Shown: positions 5,210 to 5,491 of the stretch, one piece after another
Numbering within the stretch: the stretch's first letter is position 1
Layout: every line of letters begins with the position of its first letter
From: Sphingomonadales bacterium
Lineage (GTDB): Bacteria > Pseudomonadota > Alphaproteobacteria > Sphingomonadales > Emcibacteraceae
Direction of reading: 5' to 3'
NCBI GenBank assembly: GCA_011051815.1
Contig: DRKK01000201.1
Span: 1 to 5,491, forward strand
DNA: 5,491 nucleotides
Notes under the pieces: generated by a model
What the model was told of the DNA's origin: nothing
The model's database searches: none
Seen by the model: the letters and a program-made list of their open reading frames with translations, nothing else
Made by a program: the position numbers and the translations under genes

Positions 5210-5491
5210 TTATCTCCGCCGTTTTCTCAGGATAGCAAGACCAAGTAGACCAAACCCCAACAGGGCAAGGGGGGCTGGTTCGGGGACGTTGTTGCTCCCA
5301 TTAGAAGACGTCCGCTGAGCTGTCAGTATAAAAGCATGTGTTTCACCATTAGCCGTTCTGCCGGACCCAACAATGTCACCAAAGGAATTAATGCCACGGC
5401 CCTCAGTTAAAGTAAAAATACCGCGCAAGGGGTCAGCAGAATCAATTAGATTATTAAGGTCAAACATAGTCCCGTTATCCCACAAAAAGGC
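5210..5491 (-). CDS. HAF-repeat protein with PEP-CTERM sorting signal, C-terminal part (partial)
   Basis: The last 93 residues and the TAA stop are visible; the 5' part lies beyond the window. The peptide opens AFLWDNGTMFDL and later has 'GINSFGDIVGSG' and 'THAFILT'. These are the units of the HAF family of extracellular repeats (HAFLW.NG.M.DL ... IN..G.IVG.S). Then come a Ser/Asn/Thr-rich linker (about 60-68), the VPEP motif (69-72), a hydrophobic helix rich in Leu and Gly (about 73-88) and a basic end RKRRR. This three-part tail is the PEP-CTERM signal recognised by exosortase (EpsH/XrtA-type). The protein is thus likely exported and processed at the cell envelope, often in species that make exopolysaccharide. 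Its specific role is unknown. It converges on the era cluster and lies on the element side of the tRNA-Phe scar, so it may be part of an acquired island. An N-terminal signal peptide is expected but not visible. Confidence 0.88.
   Translation of the reverse strand, partial: AFLWDNGTMFDLNNLIDSADPLRGIFTLTEGRGINSFGDIVGSGRTANGETHAFILTAQRTSSNGSNNVPEPAPLALLGFGLLGLAILRKRRR

Noticed and set aside
5066..5248. Small + strand open frame of 60 codons with a hydrophobic N-terminal half
   Set aside because: Its hydrophobic look comes from AT-rich codons. It has no ribosome binding site, reads through the terminator hairpin and into the opposing PEP-CTERM gene, and resembles no family I know.
5033..5491. 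Possible group I intron splitting tRNA-Phe in the anticodon loop, with a 5' exon upstream on the - strand
   Set aside because: No copy of the expected 5' exon (complement of GCCCAGG followed by a D-arm) appears up to the right edge. A protein gene with its own terminator lies in that space. An integration scar is the simpler reading.

Overview
The window looks like part of an alphaproteobacterial chromosome of moderate GC content. It carries a compact + strand housekeeping cluster in the order rsh(end)-pyrE-DUF2062-pdxJ-acpS-lepB-rnc-era, an order I know from alphaproteobacteria. The PyrE, LepB and RNase III sequences (for example the 'YQRLEF' form of the RNase III motif) also fit that class. 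I cannot fix the genus. A PEP-CTERM protein at the right end implies that the host, or a close source of this DNA, has an exosortase system.

Layout: positions 2-85 hold the last 27 codons of a RelA/SpoT-type (p)ppGpp synthetase/hydrolase. pyrE (102-686) follows after 16 bases. A DUF2062 membrane protein (719-1333) appears to begin at a CTG codon. pdxJ (1326-2069) and acpS (2060-2479) are joined by short overlaps. After a 55-base gap come lepB (2535-3320), rnc (3322-4008) and era (4010-4912), each separated by a single base. The cluster covers pyrimidine synthesis, pyridoxal-phosphate synthesis, acyl-carrier-protein activation, signal-peptide cleavage, dsRNA processing and 30S ribosome maturation. 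It is probably co-transcribed, possibly with a second promoter before lepB.

The right-hand 580 bases are different. About 75 bases after era there is a 45-base 3' half of a tRNA-Phe gene on the - strand (4988-5032), cut exactly at the anticodon loop. This is the usual scar of a tyrosine-recombinase element integrated into a tRNA gene. Next to it lies a very AT-rich stretch (15 G/C in 100 bases, 5041-5140). Then come a strong - strand terminator (5162-5186) and the C-terminal part of a HAF-repeat protein with a PEP-CTERM sorting signal (5210-5491, - strand, running off the window). The orientation of the tRNA fragment predicts that everything to its right is the mobile element, with an intact tRNA-Phe gene at its far end.

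The most useful points are the tRNA-Phe att-like scar and the non-AUG start of the DUF2062 gene. I see no clear sign of an entirely new system inside the window. The candidate place for one is the island that starts at about 5033 and continues beyond the right edge.
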